A stretch of DNA of 64,000 bases from positions 5,071,143-5,135,142 of the forward strand of contig OY987227.1 of NCBI GenBank assembly GCA_963920705.1. The letters run 5' to 3'. Both the position numbers and the translations under genes were made by a program. This DNA comes from Odiellus spinosus (lineage: Eukaryota > Arthropoda > Arachnida > Opiliones > Phalangiidae). Shown here in pieces: positions 22,262-34,321 of the stretch (the stretch's first letter is position 1; every line of letters starts with the position of its first letter). Under the pieces are notes generated by a model. It saw nothing but the letters and a program-made list of their open reading frames with translations. It ran no database searches and was not told where the DNA came from.

Positions 22262-22334
22262 CGAGCCAACCAGGATTCGAACCTGGAATCTTCTGCTCCG
22301 TAGGCAGACGCGTTATCCATTGCGCCATTGGCCC
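22262..22334 (-). tRNA. tRNA-Arg-ACG: tRNA-Arg(ACG), intact
   Basis: Matches the reference; the 3' flank reads GGGCG where most have GAGCG. Confidence 0.92.
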
Positions 22335-22422
22335 GTGATCACTATAGGCTCGTTGTCGAAATAATTTTCAATATACCGTAGTTGAATTCATAAGATAATT
22401 ATTTCAAAATGTGATACACGCT

Positions 22423-22495
22423 CGAGCCAACCAGGATTCGAACCTGGAATCTTCTGCTCCGTAGGCAGACGCGTTATCCATTGCGCCATTGGCAC
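22423..22495 (-). tRNA. tRNA-Arg-ACG: tRNA-Arg(ACG), U2-U71 mismatch
   Basis: U2 class; partner at 29107. Confidence 0.65.
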
Positions 22496-22791
22496 CTGAT
22501 CACATAGGCTCGTTTTCGAAATAATTTTCAATATACCGTAGTTGAATCACTATAGACTCGTTTTCGAAATAATTTCCAATATGCCGTAGTTAAATTCAGA
22601 AGAAAATTATTTCAAAATGTGATACACGCTCAAGCCAACCAGGATTCGAACCTGGAATCTTCTGCTCCGTAGGTGAACGCGTTATCCATTGCGCCAATGT
22701 TCCCTGATCACTACAGGCTCGTTTTCGAAATAATTTCCAATATGCCGTTGTTAAATTCAGAAGATAATTATTTCAAAATGTGATACACGCT

Positions 22792-22864
22792 CGAGCCAAC
22801 CAGGATTCGAACCTGGAATATTCTGCTCCGTAGGCAGACGCGTTATCCATTGCGCCATTGGCAC
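22792..22864 (-). tRNA. tRNA-Arg-ACG: tRNA-Arg(ACG), U2-U71 mismatch
   Basis: U2 class with a variable-loop change. The aligned copy at 29476 has A3 instead, so the duplicated blocks part company here. Confidence 0.62.
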
Positions 22865-23160
22865 CTGATCACATAGGCTCGTTTTCGAAATAATTTTCAA
22901 TATACCGTAGTTGAATCACTATAGACTCGTTTTCGAAATAATTTCCAATATGCCGTAGTTAAATTCAGAAGAAAATTATTTCAAAATGTGATACACGCTC
23001 AAGCCAACCAGGATTCGAACCTGGAATCTTCTGCTCCGTAGGTGAACGCGTTATCCATTGCGCCAATGTTCCCTGATCACTACAGGCTCGTTTTCGAAAT
23101 AATTTCCAATATGCCGTTGTTAAATTCAGAAGATAATTATTTCAAAATGTGATACACGCT

Positions 23161-23233
23161 CGAGCCAACCAGGATTCGAACCTGGAATCTTCTGCTCCGT
23201 AGGCAGACGCGTTATCCATTGCGCCATTGGCCC
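23161..23233 (-). tRNA. tRNA-Arg-ACG: tRNA-Arg(ACG), intact
   Basis: Matches the reference copy; adjacent to a second intact copy. Confidence 0.92.
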
Positions 23234-23321
23234 CTGATCACTACAGGCTCGTTTTCGAAATAATTTTCAATATACCGTAGTTGAATTCATAAGATAATTA
23301 TATCAAAATGTGATACACGCT

Positions 23322-23394
23322 CGAGCCAACCAGGATTCGAACCTGGAATCTTCTGCTCCGTAGGCAGACGCGTTATCCATTGCGCCATTGGCCC
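23322..23394 (-). tRNA. tRNA-Arg-ACG: tRNA-Arg(ACG), intact
   Basis: Matches the reference copy. Confidence 0.92.
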
Positions 23395-23788
23395 CTGATC
23401 ACTACAGGCTCGTTTTCGAAATAATTTTCAATATACCGTAGTTGAATTCAGATGATAATTATATCAAAATGTGATACACGCTCGAGCCAACCAGGATTCG
23501 AACCTGGAATCTTCTGCTCCGTAGGCAGACGCAATGGCCCTGATTACTACAGGCTCGTTTTCGAAATAATTTTCAATATACCGTAGTTGAATTCATAAGA
23601 TAATTATATCAAAATGTGATACACGCTCGAGCCAACCAGGATTCGAACCTGGAATCTTCTTCTCCGTACGCAGACGCGTTATCCATTGCGCCATTGCCCC
23701 GTGATCACTATAGGCTCGATTTCGAAATAATTTTCAATATACCTTTGTTGAATTCAGATGATAATTATATCAAAATGTGATACACGTT

Positions 23789-23861
23789 CGAGCCAACCAG
23801 GATTCGTACCTGGAATCTTCTGCTCAGTAGGCAGACGCGTTATCCATTGCGCCATTGGCCC
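23789..23861 (-). pseudogene. tRNA-Arg body with ACT anticodon, intact acceptor
   Basis: Partner of the unit at 17160. Confidence 0.66.
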
Positions 23862-23997
23862 GTGATCACTACAGGCTCGTTGTCGAAATAATTTTCAATA
23901 TACCGTAGTTGAATCATTATTGACTCGTTTTCGAAATAATTTTCAATATACCGTAGTTGAATTCATAAGATAATTATTTCAAAATGTGATACACGCT

Positions 23998-24070
23998 CGA
24001 GCCAACCAGGATTCGAACCTGGAATCTTCTGCTCCGTAGGCAGACGCGTTATCCATTGCGCCATTGGTCC
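23998..24070 (-). tRNA. tRNA-Arg-ACG: tRNA-Arg(ACG), A3-C70 mismatch
   Basis: A3 class; partner of 17369. Confidence 0.65.
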
Positions 24071-24158
24071 CTGATCACTACACGCTCGTTTTCGAAATAA
24101 TTTCCAATATGCCGTTGTTAAATTCAGAAGATAATTATTTTAAAATGTGATACAGGCT

Positions 24159-24231
24159 CGAGCCAACCAGGATTCGAACCTGGAATCTTCTGCTCCGTAG
24201 GCAGACGCGTTATCCATTGCGCCATTGGCCC
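24159..24231 (-). tRNA. tRNA-Arg-ACG: tRNA-Arg(ACG), intact
   Basis: Last unit before element H copy 2; partner of 17530. Confidence 0.92.
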
Positions 24232-24311
24232 GTGATCACTACAGGCTCGTTGTCGAAATAGTTTTCAATATACCGTAATTGAATCATTATAGACTCGTTT
24301 TCGAAATAATT

Positions 24312-27300
24312 ACCTCCCCGACTGAACTTTAGTTCAGGGGGAGGTATTACACTGGTCGTGTCTGTGTGTCTGTCTGTGTGTCTGTCTGTGTGTCTGTCTG
24401 TGTGTGTAAGCGGATATCCTGTGTAAACGGAAGTCACGTGACCTAGCTCGTGGAGCCAAAAGTCTAGAGACGTAATCATACCAGCTTATCGTTCAATTCC
24501 GGGGAATTACCTCCTTTAAGCGTGGCTGCCACATTGAGTTTCAAGTGTCGTGCAAAGACATACAACAGGACGTCTCCCATTGCACATCATCGCATTCCAC
24601 CATCCACTTTACGGTCGAACCTCGATGCTGAACAGCCGAAGGCGATTACAAGCAATGGGACGTCTCCCACTGTCATAATCACCTCCGACCATCCCCGCAC
24701 CAAGGTCCAACCTCCAGTTTCCGATCTCAGCGTTCCATACTAGCGAGGCGTCCCCCACTAGTACAGTTCACATCAACCTTCCACTGACTCCAAACATCGC
24801 CCCACCAATGGGTAAATTGCGTCGCCAAGCGCCTAGAGATCAAGAATCAGCAAGACATTGAAAGGGGGGGGGTTTTCCCCCTAACTTCATGGCCATCACG
24901 CACGGTTACTTCGATTAATATAGCCCTTCGAAAGGTTTATATAGTATCTTTTTGGAACGTATGCAAATTAGCCTCATGGGGTGATTTTGTTTGATATTGT
25001 TTAGGGAAATGAAACGCAATATTAATTTATATTATAATTAAAAATATTAAAATGGTTCATCTTAATCTAATTAATTAGAAAGTCGAAAAATTAATTTAAA
25101 ATTCGAGATAGTTTAGAAGTTATTTGAGAATTTATGCAAAAATTTAAAGAAATTTGACCGATTAATGGCAGTTTTAGTTGGCAGCATGCGCCTAAGCTAT
25201 TTTCCATATATATCATTTACTCGAAAAAGCAAAGGTATAACGGGCAGTATAGGCTTATCTCTGGTGCAAACTTGGGGTGGATTGAAGAACTTAAATAAAG
25301 GTGCGTTTACACGGGTATGGAAGATTGAAACAACATAATTTAGATAAGAGATAAGACAATAATAACTTCGATTATACTCGGTGAATTTTTAACCAGTTCA
25401 AGGGGAATTGGTGTATAAGATTTGAAGCTGAGGCGGATTTATGCATAATGTTAAACCACTTAAGAAAAATGATAGTCGTGAAAACTCTCCTCGAACAGAA
25501 GTAGAGTAGGTTTCCAGTGTATTTGTGACACGTGTAAAATCGAGTTCGCCAGCACGCGAGTATGTGTAGACCACTAAATTTGAAGTCGGAAACCTCTTTA
25601 CGCATGGAAAATATCAATGTGATTTTTTTTGATATTCTTGGGAGAATCAGCTTCATGTATGGGGAAATATCGTAATCTTCTGGCAAACTTGCAAACAGTG
25701 GCGTATTTGGTTTTAATTACTGGCACGGATTTTCAAATTAATTTTTTTTTATAATTTTCGCGCGTTTCGCAAATGTATTTCGTGCGAAATTGTGTACATG
25801 CGCAGAGCGAACCAGGTTAACGCGGATACACACAGACCTGTTTTTACGCGTTTCACGCTCGTGAACTCATAGAAGTACCATTAGCACGCGCGAGCGAGGT
25901 GCAAACCACTCTAGAAAAATTTTGTACACCTGATTCCAGATTCATTTGATTGTCAGTGATTCCGAATCAATTCGCGTGATTCCGAATTGATTCGTGATTC
26001 CGAATCGATTCTCGTGATTCCGAATCGATTCGCGTGATTCCGAATCGATTCGCGTGATTCCGTATCGATTCGCGTGATTCCGTATCGATTCTCGTGATTC
26101 CGAATCGATTCTCGTGATTCCGAATCGATTCGCGTGATTCCGAATCGATTCGCGTGATTCCGTATCGATTCTCCTGATTCCGTATCGATTCGCGTGATTC
26201 CGAATCGATTCGCGTGATTCCGTATCGATTCTCCTGATTCCGAATCGATTCGCGTGATTCCATTTAGTTTGTACACCTGATTCCAAGAGTGGTTTGCCCA
26301 TTGCCCCTCGCGCGTGACCGTGAAAAGCGTGAAAATAGGTCTGTGTGAATCCGGCTTTAGTCATGCCACAATTAACAATTGACGAACTTTCTTAAACCGG
26401 ATTGACATTGAAATTTCTCGTGTTTTAATAGTCATGTATGATATGGTTGACCCAAGAGTGAAATGTAGACAGAGTGAGGAAAAGAATCACGTGATTGGAT
26501 CTCGTGATGACTGCTAGTTTTAGTTTCACACTTTTTCATACATGAATTTAATGTTAATCCCAATTAAGTATAATAGAATCAGGCTTTTAATGCCTACTGT
26601 CGTGTATTTCCGGTAACATTTTAGCTAGTGTGGAGTCACGTAAAATGACGTTTGTTTCACAACTTGGTATATTTTTACTCAGGCCTGCCCTGTCAGAAAA
26701 AAAATATATAAAAAATTTATGGTAGGGCCAAAAGAGAAACATCTATTCTTTACTCACAGCATTATCACCAAAAAACGTGTTTTTAGACGTAGGCTTATAA
26801 GGTATCTGTAGGTCGTGTAGCACCAAAAAGCGAAATTGTACGTCACAGTTCGTAGTTTAGCGTGTTATGCGGAAAGCTTATTCGTTAATTGTTTATTGAA
26901 TATGTTTATTTACGGTTATATGACGATACCGAGGTCATAACTTGATTTTGATGAAATATTTTGCCTAATGACGTTACTTGGTCTACAAATACTCTAGTTT
27001 TCTTAACGCCGATATTATTTTACTGAGGGACCTTGACCTTGCTTATCTAAATTTTAATTTATTGAACGTAAAATCGTTTCATTTCTTTTGAAATCTTCGA
27101 CGAAGTTTGTTCTCTAGAGATTTGACTCGTTGAAATTTTAAATTAAGTTTCATTCGTTTGAATACAATTTATTGGTAAGGAAGTAATTTTGAATTTTAAT
27201 CATTTATTTGATGCGTTTATTATTTGTTTGGACATTTTTGGTATATTTTCATTGACCTGAACTCTAATTTTTATTACTGAGTTGTGACTGAAATATTAGT

Positions 27301-28258
27301 TTGGAAATCAAAAGGTTTTTTTTTCTGACTCATTTTTCTCTGTAGTAATTTTTTGTTTTCGTAAAAGAGTTATTAATGCCTACTGTCGTTTATTTTCGGT
27401 GATGTTTTAGCTAGTGTGTAGTCACGTAAAATAACGTTTGTTTCACAACTTGTGTTGTATACTGAAGCCATGTATAGGTTCAATTTGATATAACATTTTG
27501 CCTTTTCACGTTACTTGGTCTACAAATACTCTACAACCGTCAAAATTCTGATATGGTTTTAAAAGAAGAACCTTGACCTTGTGTATTTAATCTCATATCG
27601 AGATTAAATGTTTTTGGCATCTAATTTTAATTGGTTTATCAATATGTTATTTGTATAGATATTTTTTTTAAGATTTTATATTTTTTAGATTAAAATAAAT
27701 TTATTATTCCAGAAGATTTTGTAGAATCTAGTTCTCAGGATTACCGGTGTTGAAAATTTATTTTGCTAATGTTATCTTGATGTCTGTGTTTTCTGCCCGC
27801 TATTTGGTAGTGGTAAGATTAATATTTTTAATTTTAATTAATTGACTTATTTGGCGTTTATTTGATAATTTGCTTTACTTAAATTGTTCGTGTAAGGGCT
27901 ATTTTACATATTACCAAAGATTGCTAATTTCAGTTGTCTTAATTCTGATTTTTTTGTTTTAATACTGAATTATGGACTGGATTATTTATCTTGAAATCTA
28001 TGTGGTTATATCTTATTTATTTTCCTTTTTTTCTCTAGTTAGGTTTGGTTTTAAGTAGAGAATTATTTAGGGTTGTGTTGGTATACTGAAGAAATGCATA
28101 TAGGTTCAATGTGATATAATATTTTGCCTATTTCGCTGTTTCTTCTACTCATCCAATACTCTACATTTCTTTTCATCTTTTATTTTAGGTAGGGTTAGGT
28201 TAGGTTAGATTACCTTAACGTCGGGGTCGGGGAGGTTATATTTTGGTTTCCCAACTTG
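24312..28258. mobile_element. Element H copy 2
   Basis: 3947 bp and almost identical to copy 1 over its whole length, apart from the microsatellite (24 bp shorter), a shorter G-run, the minisatellite (80 bp longer, 25957-26261) and rare substitutions. Same flanks as copy 1, so it arose by segmental duplication rather than by a new insertion. Confidence 0.85.
25957..26261. repeat. 20-bp minisatellite, about 15 units
   Basis: Same unit as at 19353, with four more repeats than copy 1. The variant order is rearranged in the middle. Confidence 0.9.
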
Positions 28259-28478
28259 TTTTCAATATACCGTAGTTGAATTCATAAGATAATTATTTCA
28301 AAATGTGATACACGCTCGAGCCAACCATTGCGCCATTGGCCCGTGATCACTACAGGCTCGTTGTAGAAATAATTTTCAATATACCGTAGTTGAATCACTA
28401 TAGACTCGTTTTCGAAATAATTTCCAATATGCCGTAGTTAAATTCAGAAGAAAATTATTTCAAAATGTGATACACGCT

Positions 28479-28551
28479 TGAGCCAACCAGGATTCGAACC
28501 TGGAATCTTCTGCTCCGTAGGCAGACGCGTTATCCATTGCGCCATTGGCCC
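28479..28551 (-). tRNA. tRNA-Arg-ACG: tRNA-Arg(ACG), intact body, A73
   Basis: Partner of the A73 copy at 21795. Confidence 0.87.
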
Positions 28552-28784
28552 CTGATCACTACAGGCTCGTTTTCGAAATAATTTTCAATACACCGTAGCT
28601 GAATTCAGATGATAATTATATCTAAATGTGATACACGCTCGAGCAGACCAGGATTCGAACCTGGAATCTTCTGCTCCGTAGGCAGACGCAATGGCCCTGA
28701 TTACAACAGGCTCGTTTTCGAAATAATTTTCAATATACCGTAGTTGAATTCATAAGATAATTATATCAAAATGTGATACACGCT

Positions 28785-28857
28785 CGAGCCAACCAGGATT
28801 CGAACCTGGAATCTTCTTCTCGGTAGGCAGACGCGTTATCCATTGCGCCATTGCCCC
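28785..28857 (-). pseudogene. tRNA-Arg body with ACC anticodon
   Basis: Partner of the unit at 22101. Confidence 0.65.
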
Positions 28858-28945
28858 GTGATCACTAAAGGCTCGTTTTCGAAATAATTTTCAATATACC
28901 TTAGTTGAATTCAGATGATAATTATATCAAAATGTTATACACGCC

Positions 28946-29018
28946 CGAGCCAACCAGGATTCGAACCTGGAATCTTCTGCTCCGTAGGCAGACGCGTTAT
29001 CCATTGCGCCATTGGCCC
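28946..29018 (-). tRNA. tRNA-Arg-ACG: tRNA-Arg(ACG), intact
   Basis: Partner of 22262, with the same altered 3' flank. Confidence 0.92.
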
Positions 29019-29106
29019 GTGATCACTATAGGCTCGTTGTCGAAATAATTTTCAATATACCGTAGTTGAATTCATAAGATAATTATTTCAAAATGTGATA
29101 CACGCT

Positions 29107-29179
29107 CGAGCCAACCAGGATTCGAACCTGGAATCTTCTGCTCCGTAGGCAGACGCGTTATCCATTGCGCCATTGGCAC
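29107..29179 (-). tRNA. tRNA-Arg-ACG: tRNA-Arg(ACG), U2-U71 mismatch
   Basis: U2 class. Confidence 0.65.
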
Positions 29180-29475
29180 CTGATCACATAGGCTCGTTTT
29201 CGAAATAATTTTCAATATACCGTAGTTGAATCACTATAGACTCGTTTTCGAAATAATTTCCAATATGCCGTAGTTAAATTCAGAAGAAAATTATTTCAAA
29301 ATGTGATACACGCTCAAGCCAACCAGGATTCGAACCTGGAATCTTCTGCTCCGTAGGTGAACGCGTTATCCATTGCGCCAATGTTCCCTGATCACTACAG
29401 GCTCGTTTTCGAAATAATTTCCAATATGCCGTTGTTAAATTCAGAAGATAATTATTTCAAAATGTGATACACGCT

Positions 29476-29548
29476 CGAGCCAACCAGGATTCGAACCTGG
29501 AATATTCTGCTCCGTAGGCAGACGCGTTATCCATTGCGCCATTGGTCC
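29476..29548 (-). tRNA. tRNA-Arg-ACG: tRNA-Arg(ACG), A3-C70 mismatch
   Basis: A3 with a variable-loop change. Confidence 0.62.
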
Positions 29549-30005
29549 CTGATCACTACAAGCTCGTTTTCGAAATAATTTTCAATATACCGTAGCTGAA
29601 TTCAGATGATAATTATATCAAAATGTGACACACGCTCGAGCCAACCAGGATTCGAACCTGGAATCTTCTGCTCCGTAGGCAGACGCGTTATCGATTGCGC
29701 CATTGGCACCTGATCACATAGGCTCGTTTTCGAAATAATTTTCAATATACCGTAGTTGAATCACTATAGACTCGTTTTCGAAATAATTTCCAATATGCCG
29801 TAGTTAAATTCAGAAGAAAATTATTTCAAAATGTGATACACGCTCAAGCCAACCAGGATTCGAACCTGGAATCTTCTGCTCCGTAGGTGAACGCGTTATC
29901 CATTGCGCCAATGTTCCCTGATCACTACAGGCTCGTTTTCGAAATAATTTCCAATATGCCGTTGTTAAATTCAGAAGATAATTATTTCAAAATGTGATAC
30001 ACGCT

Positions 30006-30078
30006 CGAGCCAACCAGGATTCGAACCTGGAATCTTCTGCTCCGTAGGCAGACGCGTTATCCATTGCGCCATTGGCCC
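30006..30078 (-). tRNA. tRNA-Arg-ACG: tRNA-Arg(ACG), intact
   Basis: Matches the reference copy; adjacent intact copy at 30167. Confidence 0.92.
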
Positions 30079-30166
30079 CTGATCACTACAGGCTCGTTTT
30101 CGAAATAATTTTCAATATACCGTAGTTGAATTCATAAGATAATTATATCAAAATGTGATACACGCT

Positions 30167-30239
30167 CGAGCCAACCAGGATTCGAACCTGGAATCTTCTG
30201 CTCCGTAGGCAGACGCGTTATCCATTGCGCCATTGGCCC
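30167..30239 (-). tRNA. tRNA-Arg-ACG: tRNA-Arg(ACG), intact
   Basis: Matches the reference copy. Confidence 0.92.
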
Positions 30240-30488
30240 CTGATCACTACAGGCTCGTTTTCGAAATAATTTTCAATATACCGTAGTTGAATTCAGATGA
30301 TAATTATATCAAAATGTGATACACGCTCGAGCCAACCAGGATTCGAACCTGGAATCTTCTTCTCCGTACGCAGACGCGTTATCCATTGCGCCATTGCCCC
30401 GTGATCACTATAGGCTCGATTTCGAAATAATTTTCAATATACCTTTGTTGAATTCAGATGATAATTATATCAAAATGTGATACACGTT

Positions 30489-30546
30489 CGAGCCAACCAG
30501 GATTCGTACCTGGAATCTTCTGCTCAGTAGGCAGACGCAATGGCCC
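30489..30546 (-). pseudogene. Chimeric unit: ACT anticodon plus D-arm deletion
   Basis: The T-arm and anticodon halves come from the ACT/A55 class and the 5' part from the 15-nt D-arm deletion class. A direct record of crossover or conversion inside a tRNA copy. Confidence 0.75.
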
Positions 30547-30794
30547 TGATTACTACAGGCTCGTTTTCGAAATAATTTTCAATATACCGTAGTTGAATTC
30601 ATAAGATAATTATATCAAAATGTGATACACGCTCGAGCCAACCAGGATTCGAACCTGGAATCTTCTTCTCCGTACGCAGACGCGTTATCCATTGCGCCAT
30701 TGCCCCGTGATCACTATAGGCTCGATTTCGAAATAATTTTCAATATACCTTTGTTGAATTCAGATGATAATTATATCAAAATGTGATACACGTT

Positions 30795-30867
30795 CGAGCC
30801 AACCAGGATTCGTACCTGGAATCTTCTGCTCAGTAGGCAGACGCGTTATCCATTGCGCCATTGGCCC
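30795..30867 (-). pseudogene. tRNA-Arg body with ACT anticodon
   Basis: ACT and A55, acceptor paired; partner at 32953. Confidence 0.67.
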
Positions 30868-31003
30868 GTGATCACTACAGGCTCGTTGTCGAAATAATTT
30901 TCAATATACCGTAGTTGAATCATTATTGACTCGTTTTCGAAATAATTTTCAATATACCGTAGTTGAATTCATAAGATAATTATTTCAAAATGTGATACAC
31001 GCT

Positions 31004-31076
31004 CGAGCCAACCAGGATTCGAACCTGGAATCTTCTGCTCCGTAGGCAGACGCGTTATCCATTGCGCCATTGGTCC
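31004..31076 (-). tRNA. tRNA-Arg-ACG: tRNA-Arg(ACG), A3-C70 mismatch
   Basis: A3 class; partner at 33162. Confidence 0.65.
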
Positions 31077-31164
31077 CTGATCACTACACGCTCGTTTTCG
31101 AAATAATTTCCAATATGCCGTTGTTAAATTCAGAAGATAATTATTTTAAAATGTGATACAGGCT

Positions 31165-31237
31165 CGAGCCAACCAGGATTCGAACCTGGAATCTTCTGCT
31201 CCGTAGGCAGACGCGTTATCCATTGCGCCATTGGCCC
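31165..31237 (-). tRNA. tRNA-Arg-ACG: tRNA-Arg(ACG), intact
   Basis: Upstream of it lies an uninterrupted version of the element H target site (about 31310-31320). Confidence 0.92.
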
Positions 31238-31535
31238 GTGATCACTACAGGCTCGTTGTCGAAATAGTTTTCAATATACCGTAATTGAATCATTATAGAC
31301 TCGTTTTCGAAATAATTTTCAATATACCGTAGTTGAATTCATAAGATAATTATTTCAAAATGTGATACACGCTCGAGCCAACCATTGCGCCATTGGCCCG
31401 TGATCACTACAGGCTCGTTTTCGAAATAATTTTCAATATACCGTAGTTGAATCACTATAGACTCGTTTTCGAAATAATTTCCAATATGCCGTAGTTAAAT
31501 TCAGAAGAAAATTATTTCAAAATGTGATACACGCT

Positions 31536-31608
31536 CGAGCCAACCAGGATTCGAACCTGGAATCTTCTGCTCCGTAGGCAGACGCGTTATCCATTGCGCC
31601 ATTGGCCC
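31536..31608 (-). tRNA. tRNA-Arg-ACG: tRNA-Arg(ACG), intact
   Basis: Matches the reference copy; partner at 33694. Confidence 0.92.
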
Positions 31609-31841
31609 CTGATCACTACAGGCTCGTTTTCGAAATAATTTTCAATACACCGTAGCTGAATTCAGATGATAATTATATCAAAATGTTATACACGCTCGAG
31701 CCAACCAGGATTCGAACCTGGAATCTTCTGCTCCGTAGGCAGACGCAATGGCCCTGATTACAACAGGCTCGTTTTCGAAATAATTTTCAATATACCGTAG
31801 TTGAATTCATAAGATAATTATATCAAAATGTGATACACGCT

Positions 31842-31914
31842 CGTGCCAACCAGGATTCGAACCTGGAATCTTCTTCTCGGTAGGCAGACGCGTTATCCAT
31901 TGCGCCATTGCCCC
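31842..31914 (-). pseudogene. tRNA-Arg body with ACC anticodon
   Basis: ACC class with an extra acceptor change at position 71. Confidence 0.63.
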
Positions 31915-32002
31915 GTGATCACTATAGGCTCGTTTTCGAAATAATTTTCAATATACCTTAGTTGAATTCAGATGATAATTATATCAAAATGTTATACACG
32001 CT

Positions 32003-32075
32003 CGAGCCAACCAGGATTCGAACCTGGAATCTTCTGCTCCGTAGGCAGACGCGTTATCCATTGCGCCATTGGCCC
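32003..32075 (-). tRNA. tRNA-Arg-ACG: tRNA-Arg(ACG), intact
   Basis: Matches the reference copy; lies between two ACC units. Confidence 0.92.
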
Positions 32076-32163
32076 GTGATCACTATAGGCTCGTTGTCGA
32101 AATAATTTTCAATATACCGTAGTTGAATTCATAAGATAATTATATCAAAATGTGATACACGCT

Positions 32164-32236
32164 CGTGCCAACCAGGATTCGAACCTGGAATCTTCTTCTC
32201 GGTAGGCAGACGCGTTATCCATTGCGCCATTGCCCC
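32164..32236 (-). pseudogene. tRNA-Arg body with ACC anticodon
   Basis: Repeats the unit at 31842, 322 bp later. Confidence 0.63.
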
Positions 32237-32324
32237 GTGATCACTATAGGCTCGTTTTCGAAATAATTTTCAATATACCTTAGTTGAATTCAGATGATAA
32301 TTATATCAAAATGTTATACACGCT

Positions 32325-32397
32325 CGAGCCAACCAGGATTCGAACCTGGAATCTTCTGCTCCGTAGGCAGACGCGTTATCCATTGCGCCATTGGCCC
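32325..32397 (-). tRNA. tRNA-Arg-ACG: tRNA-Arg(ACG), intact
   Basis: Matches the reference copy. Confidence 0.92.
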
Positions 32398-32485
32398 CTG
32401 ATCACTACAGGCTCGTTTTCGAAATAATTTTCAATATACCGTAGTTGAATTCATAAGATAATTATATCAAAATGTGATACACGCT

Positions 32486-32558
32486 CGAGCCAACCAGGAT
32501 TCGAACCTGGAATCTTCTGCTCCGTAGGCAGACGCGTTATCCATTGCGCCATTGGCCC
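32486..32558 (-). tRNA. tRNA-Arg-ACG: tRNA-Arg(ACG), intact
   Basis: Matches the reference copy; the 2158-bp repeat ends between this and the previous unit. Confidence 0.92.
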
Positions 32559-32952
32559 CTGATCACTACAGGCTCGTTTTCGAAATAATTTTCAATATAC
32601 CGTAGTTGAATTCAGATGATAATTATATCAAAATGTGATACACGCTCGAGCCAACCAGGATTCGAACCTGGAATCTTCTGCTCCGTAGGCAGACGCAATG
32701 GCCCTGATTACTACAGGCTCGTTTTCGAAATAATTTTCAATATACCGTAGTTGAATTCATAAGATAATTATATCAAAATGTGATACACGCTCGAGCCAAC
32801 CAGGATTCGAACCTGGAATCTTCTTCTCCGTACGCAGACGCGTTATCCATTGCGCCATTGCCCCGTGATCACTATAGGCTCGATTTCGAAATAATTTTCA
32901 ATATACCTTTGTTGAATTCAGATGATAATTATATCAAAATGTGATACACGTT

Positions 32953-33025
32953 CGAGCCAACCAGGATTCGTACCTGGAATCTTCTGCTCAGTAGGCAGAC
33001 GCGTTATCCATTGCGCCATTGGCCC
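32953..33025 (-). pseudogene. tRNA-Arg body with ACT anticodon
   Basis: Partner of 30795. Confidence 0.67.
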
Positions 33026-33161
33026 GTGATCACTACAGGCTCGTTGTCGAAATAATTTTCAATATACCGTAGTTGAATCATTATTGACTCGTTTTCGAAA
33101 TAATTTTCAATATACCGTAGTTGAATTCATAAGATAATTATTTCAAAATGTGATACACGCT

Positions 33162-33234
33162 CGAGCCAACCAGGATTCGAACCTGGAATCTTCTGCTCCG
33201 TAGGCAGACGCGTTATCCATTGCGCCATTGGTCC
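33162..33234 (-). tRNA. tRNA-Arg-ACG: tRNA-Arg(ACG), A3-C70 mismatch
   Basis: A3 class. Confidence 0.65.
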
Positions 33235-33322
33235 CTGATCACTACACGCTCGTTTTCGAAATAATTTCCAATATGCCGTTGTTAAATTCAGAAGATAATT
33301 ATTTTAAAATGTGATACAGGCT

Positions 33323-33395
33323 CGAGCCAACCAGGATTCGAACCTGGAATCTTCTGCTCCGTAGGCAGACGCGTTATCCATTGCGCCATTGGCCC
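33323..33395 (-). tRNA. tRNA-Arg-ACG: tRNA-Arg(ACG), intact
   Basis: Beside the second uninterrupted element H target site (about 33468-33478). Confidence 0.92.
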
Positions 33396-33693
33396 GTGAT
33401 CACTACAGGCTCGTTGTCGAAATAGTTTTCAATATACCGTAATTGAATCATTATAGACTCGTTTTCGAAATAATTTTCAATATACCGTAGTTGAATTCAT
33501 AAGATAATTATTTCAAAATGTGATACACGCTCGAGCCAACCATTGCGCCATTGGCCCGTGATCACTACAGGCTCGTTTTCGAAATAATTTTCAATATACC
33601 GTAGTTGAATCACTATAGACTCGTTTTCGAAATAATTTCCAATATGCCGTAGTTAAATTCAGAAGAAAATTATTTCAAAATGTGATACACGCT

Positions 33694-33766
33694 CGAGCCA
33701 ACCAGGATTCGAACCTGGAATCTTCTGCTCCGTAGGCAGACGCGTTATCCATTGCGCCATTGGCCC
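33694..33766 (-). tRNA. tRNA-Arg-ACG: tRNA-Arg(ACG), intact
   Basis: Partner of 31536. Confidence 0.92.
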
Positions 33767-33999
33767 CTGATCACTACAGGCTCGTTTTCGAAATAATTTT
33801 CAATACACCGTAGCTGAATTCAGATGATAATTATATCAAAATGTTATACACGCTCGAGCCAACCAGGATTCGAACCTGGAATCTTCTGCTCCGTAGGCAG
33901 ACGCAATGGCCCTGATTACAACAGGCTCGTTTTCGAAATAATTTTCAATATACCGTAGTTGAATTCATAAGATAATTATATCAAAATGTGATACACGCT

Positions 34000-34072
34000 C
34001 GTGCCAACCAGGATTCGAACCTGGAATCTTCTTCTCGGTAGGCAGACGCGTTATCCATTGCGCCATTGCCCC
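34000..34072 (-). pseudogene. tRNA-Arg body with ACC anticodon
   Basis: Partner of 31842. Confidence 0.63.
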
Positions 34073-34160
34073 GTGATCACTATAGGCTCGTTTTCGAAAT
34101 AATTTTCAATATACCTTAGTTGAATTCAGATGATAATTATATCAAAATGTTATACACGCT

Positions 34161-34233
34161 CGAGCCAACCAGGATTCGAACCTGGAATCTTCTGCTCCGT
34201 AGGCAGACGCGTTATCCATTGCGCCATTGGCCC
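34161..34233 (-). tRNA. tRNA-Arg-ACG: tRNA-Arg(ACG), intact
   Basis: Partner of 32003. Confidence 0.92.
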
Positions 34234-34321
34234 GTGATCACTATAGGCTCGTTGTCGAAATAATTTTCAATATACCGTAGTTGAATTCATAAGATAATTA
34301 TATCAAAATGTGATACACGCT

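Larger units (their letters stand above)
21575..24311 (-). repeat. tRNA-Arg satellite array 2 (16 units)
   Basis: Resumes at exactly the point where array 1 was cut. Degenerate copies: 26-nt stub at 21633; D-arm deletions at 21956, 23483; rewritten anticodon strand at 22631, 23000; G30/A40 mismatch at 23628. The others are listed separately. Confidence 0.95.
16850..29530. repeat. 6.6-kb segmental tandem duplication including element H
   Basis: tRNA units 16854-17530 recur 6629 bp later (23483-24159), followed by element H in both copies, then units 21633-22792 recur 6684 bp later (28317-29476). The offset changes inside the element because its microsatellite is 24 bp shorter and its minisatellite 80 bp longer in the second copy. 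Element copies 1 and 2 therefore descend from one insertion. Confidence 0.9.
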
